Part shown: positions 24,982-34,139 of the stretch, piece by piece
Position numbering within the stretch: the stretch's first letter is position 1
Layout: every line of letters begins with the position of its first letter
Assembly (NCBI GenBank): GCA_019057635.1
Contig: DXJL01000181.1
Location: 1-35,637 of the forward strand
Source: Candidatus Heimdallarchaeota archaeon
GTDB taxonomy: Archaea; Asgardarchaeota; Heimdallarchaeia; Hodarchaeales; Hodarchaeaceae
DNA: 35,637 nucleotides
Reading direction: 5' to 3'
The notes under the pieces: generated by a model
Seen by the model: only the letters and a program-made list of their open reading frames with translations
Told to the model about the DNA's origin: nothing
Database searches by the model: none
Translations under genes and position numbers: made by a program

Positions 24982-25650
24982 GTGAAAACAAACGGAATAT
25001 CCAAAAAAACAAGTAAAAAAAAATTGGTGCATTTCGTGAAAATTGTAGATCAAGTTTGTGACAAAATACGACCAAATCTGACGATCGAATATCAGTCTGG
25101 TCGGTTAAATGTAAAAGATTTCCGTGATTTAATCAAAAGAATTAACTTTTCTCCACGGGAAAAACGTTACGTAAGTGCAAATTTCAGATTAATTATCACA
25201 AAGCTCGGGCTATTTCATTATTTACCTGAAATCAGCGGAAATGAAGATTTGGCTTTATTTCAACTGATAGAAGTTGTAACAGAAACTTGGATCGAATCAG
25301 GAATAGTGAAAAATAGAAGTGAGGCCGCTAATCGCCTCATAGAGCAGATTAAAGAAAGAATTCAGAACAAAACGATCACAATCTTATCTGTTTCAGAAGC
25401 TGGAGATTTAAGAATTTTAATTCAATCTTTACGCGAGAATATAGCACGTTTTTGGGAGAAATCACCAGAGAGAATCCCTGAATTTATTGAACAATTTCGT
25501 GATGTACTTTCAGAGACGAGTCAATCTTCTAGACTACTTTATGATATCGCATCATATAATCGGAAAATTCAAACTGGAAAAGTGAAGTATTCTGAAGACA
25601 TTCTTGAAATCGTGGACGAATGGGAACAAAGATTATATTTAGATAAATAA
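24982..25650 (+). CDS. Hypothetical protein, helical
   Basis: Not recognised. The product is about 222 residues, mostly alpha-helical and charged (NVKDFRDLIKRINFSPREKR, FWEKSPERIPEFIEQF), with no membrane segment and no catalytic motif. The GTG at 24982 (KTNGISKKTSKKKL) is chosen; the ATG at 24940 would add IEIFIIVVIRFF, either a membrane anchor or misread leader sequence. Neither has a clear ribosome site. It converges on iorB with 30 bases between the stops. Confidence 0.55.
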   Translation: MKTNGISKKTSKKKLVHFVKIVDQVCDKIRPNLTIEYQSGRLNVKDFRDLIKRINFSPREKRYVSANFRLIITKLGLFHYLPEISGNEDLALFQLIEVVTETWIESGIVKNRSEAANRLIEQIKERIQNKTITILSVSEAGDLRILIQSLRENIARFWEKSPERIPEFIEQFRDVLSETSQSSRLLYDIASYNRKIQTGKVKYSEDILEIVDEWEQRLYLDK

Positions 25651-25680
25651 TGAGGGGAAATTGGGGATTTTCTATTTTGT

Positions 25681-26277
25681 CTATGATAAGAATTCCTCAA
25701 ATCTTGTTCGTCCAAGTTGATATGCTTCTAAATTCAGGTCATAAAATTGCTCTTTGAATTGAAGTTTAAGAGCATTTTTTAGAGCTTTATTTGTTAAAGG
25801 TAGATCAGGAACAGCAGATAATGATCCTAACATTATTATGTTCTGTATTATAGGTTTTCCAAGATCGGTTGCCAGTTGCGTTGCATTAAGAGAGAAGATC
25901 CGAGTAGAATAGTTCTTTAGTTCAGTAAGTATTGTTTTTACCTCTGGATAACTATTTTTAGATAAGATAAAACTTGGGCTGGGAATTGGATATTTATTTA
26001 CTAAACTATACCCATTTGGGTTAATGAACTGAGCGTATCGTAATGCCTCAGCTGGCTCAAAACCCATTAGTATATCAGCTGTCCGTTCCATAATTAAGGG
26101 TGAATGAACATCCCCTAATCTAACATTTGAAAACACACTTCCGCCTCGTTGGGACATACCATGAGTTTCAGATCCACGTACAGTAAATCCCATTTCCAAT
26201 GCTGCATTACAGAGAATGTCAGTAGCAGAAAGAATTCCCTGACCCCCCACACCTGCTAAAAATATCTGGTATTGCAT
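25681..26277 (-). CDS. iorB: Indolepyruvate ferredoxin oxidoreductase beta subunit
   Basis: Gamma-domain-type subunit of the enzyme that oxidatively decarboxylates aryl-pyruvates to aryl-acetyl-CoA with ferredoxin. Signature GVGGQGILSATDIL at the N terminus and SETHGMSQRGGSV following. The ATG at 26277 is one base past the iorA stop, with GGTG six bases upstream; a GTG at 26286 is in frame and would overlap iorA. Translational coupling with iorA is likely. Confidence 0.95.
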   Translation of the reverse strand: MQYQIFLAGVGGQGILSATDILCNAALEMGFTVRGSETHGMSQRGGSVFSNVRLGDVHSPLIMERTADILMGFEPAEALRYAQFINPNGYSLVNKYPIPSPSFILSKNSYPEVKTILTELKNYSTRIFSLNATQLATDLGKPIIQNIIMLGSLSAVPDLPLTNKALKNALKLQFKEQFYDLNLEAYQLGRTRFEEFLS

Positions 26278-26278
26278 T

Positions 26279-28186
26279 TTATTCACCTAAAACCTCTTTT
26301 ACATTTTTCGGAGCAATAACATCATAAGGACATACTTCAGAACATAAACCACACCTTGCACAGAGGAACTGATCAATAATTGGAATAACTTTCCCTTTTT
26401 CATTTTTCTGATCTGACCACATTATAGCAGGACAAGCAATCCGGTTTATACACGCATGACACCCCACACATCGAGAAGATTCCACTACATATGTAATATC
26501 AGGGAGACCCTCCCGTCTTACAAATTGAATCCTACATTCACCTTTCGAGATAATTACAGAGACGCCATCAAATTTCACAGCTTCTTTCATAACTTCTAGT
26601 GAACTCTTCGGATCAAAAGCGTCTACTTCTGTAACATATTTCACCCCTACACCCTTTGCCGCTTCTGCTATTGACAATTTTTCCCCAGGATTAGGTTGGA
26701 ATCCAGTCATTGCTGTTGCAGCATTATCAACAACAAGGAGAAGTAATTTACTATTATTGTAAACAGCATTTACCAAACCAGGAAGTCCTGTGTGCCAAAA
26801 TGTAGAGTCGCCTATTATGGCCACTACTGGATCCTTTTGATTTGGTATCTGGGAAATTCCAGACCCTATGCCTAACGAAGAACCCATACATATAACTAAA
26901 TGACCTGCATTTAATGGTGGGGATGCTCCTAGCGTGTAACAACCTATATCGGTACTTACAATGCGATGACGTTTAGGAATTGCCTTATTAAGGGCATAAA
27001 AGGTTGCGCGATGAGGACAGCCAGGACAAAGTACTGGGGGACGAGAAAATAGTAAATCACTTTCAATAGAAGGAATGGATGGAATAGATACTTCTTGATT
27101 CAGTACTCTTGACAAACCTTTCAAGAGTTTTCTTGTAGTAAGTTCTCCGTGGGGTGGTGTGATTCCCTCAGCACGTCCAATAATTTTTCCAAGAAAATTT
27201 TCCTCAAATGACAATTTTTTGACGAAGGTTTCTAAAACAGAATCAGCTTCCTCAATAATTAGAATGGTACTAGAAGAATAAACCTTGAGAAATTCACCTA
27301 CAATCTTTTTGGGGAATGGGTGAGAAACCCCAATTTTTAATACGGGAAAATCTAGTTCCAGATGGTTTATAACCTCTCGGGTATACGCGTAAGCCGATCC
27401 ACTAGTTATTATAGAATATTCCTGTTGTTTTCCTTGTTCAATTCGATTCCAATTACTTCCTACCATATATTTTGAAATACGTTCCACACGTTCCAAAATT
27501 CGTAACTTATTTTGTCTAGCGTTACCTGGAACACATACGAACCGAGATGGATCGATTTTAAGTTTCATATCTACTGGAATTCTTGGATTTGTAATGGGAT
27601 TAAGTGGAATATCTGCTCTAGAATGTGCAATTCTAGTGACGGTTCTCAGAATAACGGGAGTTTCAAACTTCTCACTTGCTTCAAAGGCTGATTCAAGCAT
27701 TTCTTTGGCTTCTCTAGCATCACTGGGTTCGAACATAGGAATATTAGCGAGTTTAGTGTACCACCGATTATCTTGTTCGTTTTGGCTACTATGCATTTCT
27801 GGATCTTCTGCAACAATCATCACCAACCCACCTAACACTCCAGTATTGATTAAAGTTAAAAAAGCATCAGCTGCAACATTTAAGCCAACGTGTTTACAGA
27901 TGAAAACTGTTCTTAACCCACTAAATGAGAACCCATATGCACTTTCAAGTGCAACAGCTTCATTTGTACTCCATTCAAGATAGAGATCATAACCTTTTTG
28001 TTTTAGGACATCTTTCGCCATGAAAAGAGTTGTAGGAATTTCAGATGAAGGGGTTCCTGGATATGTAAACACTCCTGCAACACCTAGCTCAACAATTCCA
28101 CGCGCAATAGCCTCATTCCCTAGTAGAACAAGATTTTTCTTCCCTACTTCCTTAACATCTTGGAATATATCTTGTAGCTTTGCCAA
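26279..28186 (-). CDS. iorA: Indolepyruvate ferredoxin oxidoreductase alpha subunit
   Basis: Catalytic subunit with the pyrimidine domain (GVAGVFTYPGTPSSEI), the TPP-binding domain (ending GDSTFWHTGLPGLV then NN and VVDN), and a C-terminal two-[4Fe-4S] ferredoxin domain: CVGCHACINRIACP, with an enlarged CX2CX2CX5C spacing, and CARCGLCSEVCP. Converts aromatic 2-oxoacids to acyl-CoAs in amino-acid fermentation. The TTG at 28186 is preferred since a TATA-like box at 28235-28242 would put the transcript start near 28210; the TTG at 28228 would add EIYLFYFFR. Confidence 0.95.
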   Translation of the reverse strand: MAKLQDIFQDVKEVGKKNLVLLGNEAIARGIVELGVAGVFTYPGTPSSEIPTTLFMAKDVLKQKGYDLYLEWSTNEAVALESAYGFSFSGLRTVFICKHVGLNVAADAFLTLINTGVLGGLVMIVAEDPEMHSSQNEQDNRWYTKLANIPMFEPSDAREAKEMLESAFEASEKFETPVILRTVTRIAHSRADIPLNPITNPRIPVDMKLKIDPSRFVCVPGNARQNKLRILERVERISKYMVGSNWNRIEQGKQQEYSIITSGSAYAYTREVINHLELDFPVLKIGVSHPFPKKIVGEFLKVYSSSTILIIEEADSVLETFVKKLSFEENFLGKIIGRAEGITPPHGELTTRKLLKGLSRVLNQEVSIPSIPSIESDLLFSRPPVLCPGCPHRATFYALNKAIPKRHRIVSTDIGCYTLGASPPLNAGHLVICMGSSLGIGSGISQIPNQKDPVVAIIGDSTFWHTGLPGLVNAVYNNSKLLLLVVDNAATAMTGFQPNPGEKLSIAEAAKGVGVKYVTEVDAFDPKSSLEVMKEAVKFDGVSVIISKGECRIQFVRREGLPDITYVVESSRCVGCHACINRIACPAIMWSDQKNEKGKVIPIIDQFLCARCGLCSEVCPYDVIAPKNVKEVLGE

Positions 28187-28234
28187 AATTGTGTCAACTC
28201 GAAAAAAATAAAAGAGGTAAATTTCCAATTAGCA

Positions 28235-28242
28235 TTATTATA
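28235..28242 (-). promoter_or_regulatory. TATA-like box of iorAB
   Basis: TATAATAA on the minus strand, spaced for a short leader before the TTG at 28186. Confidence 0.3.
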
Positions 28243-28380
28243 CGACGATATGATTTGCAAAGTAATAGTTTTTGCTTTATATTTTATTGCCTTATAGGAC
28301 TCAGTCACCAAAAATTAACTAGAATTAAGTTGATTGAAAGATTATCAGTCCTTTCCCCCTGTTTATTCGAGTACACTTGT

Positions 28381-28878
28381 TCAAGGACTCTTGTAGGTTA
28401 TTGCTGTAGAAATTCGAGAATTTTCTTTCAATCTTAGGCCTTTTTCTCCAACCTGTAAAATTGTGGTAATTTTCTGCCCCCCTGCTGAAGGTGTCCAATA
28501 GAAGGCTGGATGAGTGCTACCAGTCTGAAATAATCGTGTATGAGGAAAAATAAGAGTGAAATAGTTCACATTGTTCAATATTTCGTTATAGGTGAGTAGA
28601 TATTGGCCTGGTGGAAGACTCCACCAGGCATATTTCGGATCATCCTCAATAATCGGAGTAACTTTTTCGAGTATGGCTGATTTAAATTCACTACCTCCAA
28701 AATCAAGATGACCCTGACTATAGAAAGAATCAATTGATTTTATCGTCAAATCTATTGCACTTTTTCTAATTTGTTTGGGTGGAAATACTAGATTTTTCCA
28801 GATAATGAGAATTTCATCATTTTGTACTATAACCAATTTCATCACCGAATCAAGAACACCTGGAATTAGGAGTTCCAA
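28381..28878 (-). CDS. dUTPase/dCTP-deaminase-fold protein, divergent
   Basis: A 165-residue protein whose second half resembles the dUTPase/dCTP deaminase fold: LPPGQYLLTYNEIL matches the PGxFxLxxTxE strand, HTRLFQTGSTHPAFYWTPSAGG sits where the RSS and GxxDxGY motifs normally lie, and ENSRISTAITYK matches NARIAQLVF. The catalytic residues are not intact, so it may bind rather than hydrolyse a nucleotide. TTG start at 28878; GTG 28845 and ATG 28842 are alternatives. Unresolved; confidence is in the fold only. Confidence 0.45.
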   Translation of the reverse strand: MELLIPGVLDSVMKLVIVQNDEILIIWKNLVFPPKQIRKSAIDLTIKSIDSFYSQGHLDFGGSEFKSAILEKVTPIIEDDPKYAWWSLPPGQYLLTYNEILNNVNYFTLIFPHTRLFQTGSTHPAFYWTPSAGGQKITTILQVGEKGLRLKENSRISTAITYKSP

Positions 28879-28961
28879 TTAACAGATACATTTCAGTTAC
28901 ACATCCGCAGAATCTTTATTATTGTTTTCAAAAATTTTTGGACTTGAAGTGAGTCAACAGA

Positions 28962-28985
28962 GATTTGACAATTTCATATCAAATC
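28962..28985. promoter_or_regulatory. Inverted repeat before the ACD gene
   Basis: GATTTG (28962-28967) and CAAATC (28980-28985), 12 bases apart, 27 bases before the ACD start: the position of a proximal operator. Confidence 0.25.
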
Positions 28986-29012
28986 ACTATGAACACCTGA
29001 AGATGAATACAA

Positions 29013-30476
29013 ATGACCCATTATCTTGATCCTTTCTTCAATCCGCAATCAATCGCACTTGTAGGAGCTAGTAACAACATTTCCTCTTGGGGTTTCATCG
29101 TTGCCCATAATATTATACAGAATAACTATACTGGTTCTTTCTATCCTATAAATCTAAAAAGTGATAAGATTTTGGGACATGTTGCTTATGCAACAATTTT
29201 GGATATACCACAAGAAGTTAAAATCGATCTAGTAATTATAATTATACCTGCTGTTAAGGTTTTATCAATTCTCAAACAAATGACAATACGTAAAATTCAT
29301 CATGTCGTTATTATCTCTGGTGGGTTCAAAGAATCAGGAAATGAAGGAGAATTACTAGAACAAGAAGTAGGTACCTATGCAATGAAAAACGGTATCCGAA
29401 TAATAGGTCCCAATGGGATGGGAATAGTCTCAACACGAGTGAATCTTACAGCTGTAATGTGGCCAGTCAAGGAATTAAAACAAGGAAGTCTTGCCTTTAT
29501 TTCCCAATCTGGAAACATAGGAACAATAGGGATATCTGTAGCTTCTCGTCGAGGGATAGGATTGAATACATACGTCTCAGCAGGAAATATGGCTGATTTA
29601 ACCATTGCAGATTATCTTGAATATTTCGGGAAGTACGATAAAAAAACACGAGTCATCGGACTCTATGTTGAGGGGGTACAGGATGCAAGAAGGTTTGTCT
29701 CACTTGTGAAGGAAATATCAAAAATTAAACCAGTGATTATACTGAAGGCTGGGGGAACAAAGGCGGGCCGACGAGCCGCACATTCTCATACTGGTGCCAT
29801 TACAGGAGATGATGCCGTTTTCAAAGATATACTGCGGAATGCAGGGAGTATAATAGTAAATTCCCTAGAAGAGATGTTTGACTTATTTTTAGCTTTTTCT
29901 AACTGGATCGACTGGTCTTTTCCGAGAGGTAAAGTAGTGATACTGACTTTAGGGGGAGGTTGGGGAGTGATGGCCGCAGATGAATGTTCTCGTCATGGAA
30001 TAACGCTTGAAACGTTATCAGAAAAAGCTTATGAGCGAATCAACGCCATTTTACCTCCTTATTGGTCTAAGGGAAATCCTATCGATACTGTTGCATCTTT
30101 GAATCTAGATTCTCTAAGACAAATAATGCTGATTGTCTTTGAAGAAATGCCTCAAGTCGAAGCAATTCTCTTACTTGGAATTGGTGGGTTTTCATTTCTT
30201 GCTAATTTAGCCAAATCTTCCCCTCTAATTCCTGAAGAAGATAAATCTAGTTTAGATTTTATAATACAAGCAGAGGTAGAGTTATTTAAAGAAATTTTAG
30301 TACTATCTGATAGATTTCGTAAACCAATATTGATTACGACATTACTAGTTCCTGCAGATTCTCCTGGAGTAAAATATTTACAGTCTCAGAATTTTCCTCT
30401 TTTTTCAAGTCCAGCAAACATGGTCCAAGTTTTCAGGTATATGGTTAACCACTACCACTGGAAAAATCGAATTTAG
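29013..30476 (+). CDS. Acyl-CoA synthetase (ADP-forming), alpha subunit
   Basis: Converts acyl-CoA, ADP and phosphate to acid, CoA and ATP: the energy-conserving step of archaeal peptide fermentation. CoA-binding domain first (IALVGASNN, IIGPNGMGIVS), then succinyl-CoA-ligase-like domain with SQSGNIGTIG and the phosphohistidine H259 in SHTGAI, then a third ligase domain. At 487 residues it is an alpha subunit; the ATP-grasp beta subunit is not in this window. With iorAB close by it would recover ATP from aryl-acetyl-CoAs. Confidence 0.88.
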   Translation: MTHYLDPFFNPQSIALVGASNNISSWGFIVAHNIIQNNYTGSFYPINLKSDKILGHVAYATILDIPQEVKIDLVIIIIPAVKVLSILKQMTIRKIHHVVIISGGFKESGNEGELLEQEVGTYAMKNGIRIIGPNGMGIVSTRVNLTAVMWPVKELKQGSLAFISQSGNIGTIGISVASRRGIGLNTYVSAGNMADLTIADYLEYFGKYDKKTRVIGLYVEGVQDARRFVSLVKEISKIKPVIILKAGGTKAGRRAAHSHTGAITGDDAVFKDILRNAGSIIVNSLEEMFDLFLAFSNWIDWSFPRGKVVILTLGGGWGVMAADECSRHGITLETLSEKAYERINAILPPYWSKGNPIDTVASLNLDSLRQIMLIVFEEMPQVEAILLLGIGGFSFLANLAKSSPLIPEEDKSSLDFIIQAEVELFKEILVLSDRFRKPILITTLLVPADSPGVKYLQSQNFPLFSSPANMVQVFRYMVNHYHWKNRI

Positions 30477-30491
30477 AACTATTCTTTTTCC
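30460..30491. terminator. Inverted repeat spanning ACD and solenoid gene stops
   Basis: GGAAAAA (30460-30466) and TTTTTCC (30485-30491), perfect 7-base arms that enclose both stop codons, two bases apart. Confidence 0.4.
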
Positions 30492-31906
30492 TGATAGAAT
30501 GTTGGCACCATCGCTTGTGACAAAACTAAAGACATTCCTGCCTCTGTAAAGCCTAAACATAACAGTAAGAGCCCCAATACTAGTTCATCTTCCAAAGCTG
30601 ACTTTCCAATTATTTGAGGTAATGATGAACCTATAATCAACCCCCAACGGACATTTTCATCTTGTTCCTTCTGTAAACGATCGATAATCTCCGGGTTTTC
30701 TTTATTTTCTGGATTCATTTGATAAAGACATGAATACGCAAGGCTAGCTATTCGTTTCACCTGTTGGTCACTGGAATAAATAAATTGTTCAAAGTAAGAT
30801 GCATATGAATATTTGTCTTCGAGTAAACAAAAGGAAAATGAACGCAATAAAATTAGGAAACGGCCAAAATAACCTGAATCCCGTTGAGCAAAGCCCTCTT
30901 TAATAAAAGGTTCAAGATCAATTGATTCTTTTGTTGTCTCAAGAAAAAAACTTGCATTAATTCCTGATGCTTTGATATCCATTGTATTACTACGAATTAA
31001 TCCAAGTAATATTTTCATAATCTGTTGATTTGTAGATAATATTTGATAAATCTGGTCATAGTCGGGGTCCAATTCTTTTATTTGTTCCAAAGTCTGTAAG
31101 AATTTTTTCTTCATTTGTTTATTATTATATAAAGAAAAAAAGGTGAAGATAATTGCGAGGTCTGTTCCAAATTTAGATTGAAACTCAAACTCTCCATGAA
31201 TTAACTTGTTTAGCTTCTCCATTCGAATAATTGGATCTGAAATAAGTGGAAGAAGAAATGCAAAACAAACAATGGCTATCCTTCGACTTTCTTTATTCGT
31301 TAAATGTGGAATTATTGACTCTAAAATAAAGTCGGTAGCATTCTCCGTATTCCCTGAATTTATCGCACTTAAAGCAAAACCTATAAAATATAGAGTAGGA
31401 TTCTCAAATTTAAAATTTAAGTAAGATTCCAATAAATATTTAAAATCCTTGTTAGAAGATTTAGATGTTTCTCCGAGGAGTCCCATACTCACAGCTAGAC
31501 CTTGTTTTACCTGTTCTGGTTGATTTTTGAATTTCTTTTTAATTTCTTTGTTAACTTTCCTCTTAATCTTAGTATTTTGTGTAAAATAAGCGTTAATCCC
31601 TTGGCCTAGTGCGGATGTAATCCTGATTGATGAAAATGGATCCTTGAAATGCTTTTTTAATACCTTCTGTTGCCGTTTTGGTTTTTTTCCTTTTTCTAAG
31701 ATAGATGAAAAGGCTAATCCGATAATACCTGACCGTCTAATACTCAAATTTTGGCTTTTAATCGCATTTTCAAGGTATCTGAAACGAATTTTATTTTTAA
31801 TATTTGGTTCGAATCCTAATGCAATTGCTAAAGCTTCTTGTTCAGTCATTGAAACCGTTTTCAGGCGTTCAAGCAAAAATTCTGCAATAGGATCATAATG
31901 CTTCAA
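30479..31906 (-). CDS. Alpha-solenoid protein with ~38-residue repeats
   Basis: Not assigned to a family. The 475 residues contain a regular series of helix pairs, with related segments starting near 55 (SIRRSGIIGLAFSSI), 93 (SIRITSALGQGINAY), 132 (QVKQGLAVSMGLLG), 170 (TLYFIGFALSAINSG), 207 (SRRIAIVCFAFLLPL) and 246, then again near 385 (QVKRIASLAYSCLY) and 420 (NVRWGLIIGSSLP). The G/A-rich helices recall proteasome/cyclosome (PC) or HEAT repeats. No enzyme domain or signal peptide. TTG start with GAGG seven bases upstream and a TATA box at 31956. Likely a binding scaffold. Confidence 0.6.
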   Translation of the reverse strand: MKHYDPIAEFLLERLKTVSMTEQEALAIALGFEPNIKNKIRFRYLENAIKSQNLSIRRSGIIGLAFSSILEKGKKPKRQQKVLKKHFKDPFSSIRITSALGQGINAYFTQNTKIKRKVNKEIKKKFKNQPEQVKQGLAVSMGLLGETSKSSNKDFKYLLESYLNFKFENPTLYFIGFALSAINSGNTENATDFILESIIPHLTNKESRRIAIVCFAFLLPLISDPIIRMEKLNKLIHGEFEFQSKFGTDLAIIFTFFSLYNNKQMKKKFLQTLEQIKELDPDYDQIYQILSTNQQIMKILLGLIRSNTMDIKASGINASFFLETTKESIDLEPFIKEGFAQRDSGYFGRFLILLRSFSFCLLEDKYSYASYFEQFIYSSDQQVKRIASLAYSCLYQMNPENKENPEIIDRLQKEQDENVRWGLIIGSSLPQIIGKSALEDELVLGLLLLCLGFTEAGMSLVLSQAMVPTFYQEKE

Positions 31907-31955
31907 TCTAAATCCTCATTTTATAGTAAACGGCTTAACAAATCTCAATTATGCC

Positions 31956-31963
31956 TTATATAA
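31956..31963 (-). promoter_or_regulatory. TATA box for the solenoid gene
   Basis: TTATATAA, 50 bases before the TTG at 31906, which fits a start site near 31933 and a leader holding the GAGG site. Being palindromic, it could serve either direction. Confidence 0.4.
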
Positions 31964-32114
31964 TTTGTTGTGTTGGAACTACCCATGAAAGTCAATAGAG
32001 GGGATAATTCCGATCAATCCTATCCATTTCATTCAGAATATCTCATTTCCCAATACATATTTGAATTCTTTAACAAGAGGTTCCTTTATAGTTTTAGTAG
32101 GGTGATAATTGAAT

Positions 32115-32891
32115 ATGACTTATTCTAATATTATTGTTACTACAGAGAATCGGATAACTACAATAAAAATAAATCGCGAAAAAGCTTTGAATGCTTTAAA
32201 CGAAAAAACAATTGTAGAATTACATGATTGCATAGATCAGTTATCTCAATCGGAAGATACTAAAGTCGTGGTAATTGCAGGTGTAGGAAAGAAATCCTTC
32301 ATCGCAGGCGCAGATATTACAATGTTTGAAGGCAAATCTCCGACAACTATTAGGAAAATCATCTTAAAATTCCAAGAAACTTTAAATAAACTAGAAGATC
32401 TACCCTTCCCTGTAATCGCTTCGATTAATGGTTATTGTTTAGGTGGTGGAATTGAACTAGCGATGGCATGTGACTTACGAATAGCTAGTAATACTGCCAT
32501 AATAGGTCAACCAGAAATAAAACTCGGTTTGATTCCTGGAGCAGGGGGTACTCAACGGTTATCACGAATAGTAGGGACTGGTAGAGCCAAAGAAATTATT
32601 TTTTTGGGTGATAACATTGATGCAGAATCTGCAAAATCGTTTGGACTAGTAAATTGGGTTGTTCCTCCCGAAAAGCTTGAAGAGAAAACTCTAAAAATCG
32701 CCTCCCGTCTTGCAAAGGGGCCTTCATTTGCTTTGAATATGGCAAAAGAAGCAATTAACAGAGGACCAGAAAGTTCCCTTCTTGATGCAATCAGGATGGA
32801 AGCAGAATTATTTTCTCTTTGTTTTGCACATGAGGATGTCAAAGAGGGAGTTGATGCTTTTCTCAACAAGCGAAAACCGAATTTTAACTAG
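32115..32891 (+). CDS. Enoyl-CoA hydratase/isomerase
   Basis: Crotonase-fold enzyme adding water to 2-enoyl-CoA. Oxyanion-hole blocks FIAGADITMFEG and GYCLGGGIELAMACDLR; both catalytic glutamates of true hydratases are present, E114 in GGGIELA and E134 in GQPEIKLGLIPGAGG. The ATG at 32115 is preferred because GGTGAT ends eight bases before it; a TTG at 32109 would be only two bases away. First gene of a tight plus-strand operon; the next start overlaps its TAG (TAGTG). Confidence 0.93.
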   Translation: MTYSNIIVTTENRITTIKINREKALNALNEKTIVELHDCIDQLSQSEDTKVVVIAGVGKKSFIAGADITMFEGKSPTTIRKIILKFQETLNKLEDLPFPVIASINGYCLGGGIELAMACDLRIASNTAIIGQPEIKLGLIPGAGGTQRLSRIVGTGRAKEIIFLGDNIDAESAKSFGLVNWVVPPEKLEEKTLKIASRLAKGPSFALNMAKEAINRGPESSLLDAIRMEAELFSLCFAHEDVKEGVDAFLNKRKPNFN

Positions 32892-33595
32892 TGGGCGCTG
32901 CAAAAATTATGGGTACCTTAATACCTCGGCTAAAGGAATATGAAAAATCACTCCTTTCCGAATTTTCACAGGAAATCCATGGTAATAAGACCCCCATTAT
33001 CGCGATTGGAGGATTTTCAGGTACTGGAAAAGATACTGTCGCATTAATTATCCAGAAATACTTTGAAACTCATCATCATCTTTCCCTAAAATTAATTCAT
33101 GCAGGAGAATATATTAGGAAAATAGCTGTTGAATCAGGGTGGGATGAGAAGAATATGGATGAATTTATGGAGCATATTAAAAATACGCAAGATAATGAGT
33201 TTGCAGAAAAGGTAGATTTAGAGATTGAAAAACATGCATTGAAAACAGCTCTTCTAAAAGGCGGGATTTTTGTAGGAAGAATGGCTCCATTTGCCATTGG
33301 AACTCATGGTACGACAATTTGGTTGGAAGTTGCGGCACAAGTAATTGTACAAAGAATAACCAATGATCCTACCCGTTCTGAATACCGTATGAATGAAGAG
33401 GAGTTAATTAAGAAAATCCAATCACGTGATCAGACTGATGGAGATCGATTGGAAAGAATATATCACGTATCGTTCCGTGATAAAAAACATTTCGACCTAA
33501 CTTTGAGAAATGAATCGTATTCACTTGTAGAGCTAGAGGGTATTATCATAAAACTACTTGAGGAAAAATTTTCTACTAATAATAGCGAGGATTAG
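32891..33595 (+). CDS. CMP-kinase-like P-loop kinase
   Basis: P-loop nucleoside monophosphate kinase family. Walker A GFSGTGKDTV at 41-50, acceptor-side HAGEYIRKIAVESG and VGRMAPF, lid-like arginines in VQRITNDPTRSEYR, and SRDQTDGDRLERIYHV with DLTLRNE: blocks typical of archaeal cytidylate kinase. The ~40 extra N-terminal residues before the P-loop are unusual; an ATG at 32909 shortens them by six. Coupled to the enoyl-CoA hydratase by a one-base stop/start overlap. Could phosphorylate CMP or another small substrate. Confidence 0.65.
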   Translation: MGAAKIMGTLIPRLKEYEKSLLSEFSQEIHGNKTPIIAIGGFSGTGKDTVALIIQKYFETHHHLSLKLIHAGEYIRKIAVESGWDEKNMDEFMEHIKNTQDNEFAEKVDLEIEKHALKTALLKGGIFVGRMAPFAIGTHGTTIWLEVAAQVIVQRITNDPTRSEYRMNEEELIKKIQSRDQTDGDRLERIYHVSFRDKKHFDLTLRNESYSLVELEGIIIKLLEEKFSTNNSED

Positions 33596-33598
33596 AAA

Positions 33599-34108
33599 TT
33601 GGAGCTTGAAAACCTTTCTAAAGATGACCTAATAAAAATTATAAACATGTATGCTAAAAATTGGTTAGCGCATGATGGCTGCTGGTTTTTAGCAGCAGAA
33701 AAAAGACATGGGCTAGAGGAAGCTATTCAAATTGACAAAGAAGGATGGAAAAATTTCACGGTTGTTGAGGCAAAACGTATCATGAAAATGTTCAATATAC
33801 CAGAAGGATCCGGGTTGGATGCATTAGAAAAAGCACTATCATTACGTCTTTATGCAACAATCAATATTCAAGAAATCGACAGAGTCTCACCCACTAAATT
33901 GATTTTCAAAATGAAAACATGTCGAGTTCAAGTTGCTCGTGAAAGAAAGAATTTACCTCATTTTCCATGTAAAGAAGTTGGTTTAGTAGAATATACTGGT
34001 TTTGCGAAAACTATCGATTCACGGATTCAAACTAAAGTCATTGCATGCCCACCAGATGAATTAGAAAGGGATTTTCATTGCGGTTGGGAGTTTTTAATCC
34101 CAGAATGA
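33599..34108 (+). CDS. DUF6125-like protein
   Basis: A 169-residue cytosolic protein of the DUF6125 kind as I recall it: NWLAHDGCWFLAAEKRHGLE, VEAKRIMKMFNI, then conserved cysteines in TCRVQVAR, FPCKEVG, ACPPDE and FHCGWEF, which may bind a metal. Biochemical role unknown; relatives often sit near acyl-CoA or anaerobic metabolism genes. The TTG start has GAGG eight bases upstream and lies three bases after the kinase gene, third in the operon. Confidence 0.65.
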   Translation: MELENLSKDDLIKIINMYAKNWLAHDGCWFLAAEKRHGLEEAIQIDKEGWKNFTVVEAKRIMKMFNIPEGSGLDALEKALSLRLYATINIQEIDRVSPTKLIFKMKTCRVQVARERKNLPHFPCKEVGLVEYTGFAKTIDSRIQTKVIACPPDELERDFHCGWEFLIPE

Positions 34109-34139
34109 AACAGAAATCAAAGATATTTCTTATCAGGGG

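Noticed and set aside
27594..27983. 129-codon plus-strand frame
   Set aside because: Lies within iorA, which has full domain signatures.
31800..31820. GGTTCGAATCC, resembling a tRNA T arm
   Set aside because: Inside the solenoid coding sequence; no acceptor stem or anticodon arm can be folded around it.
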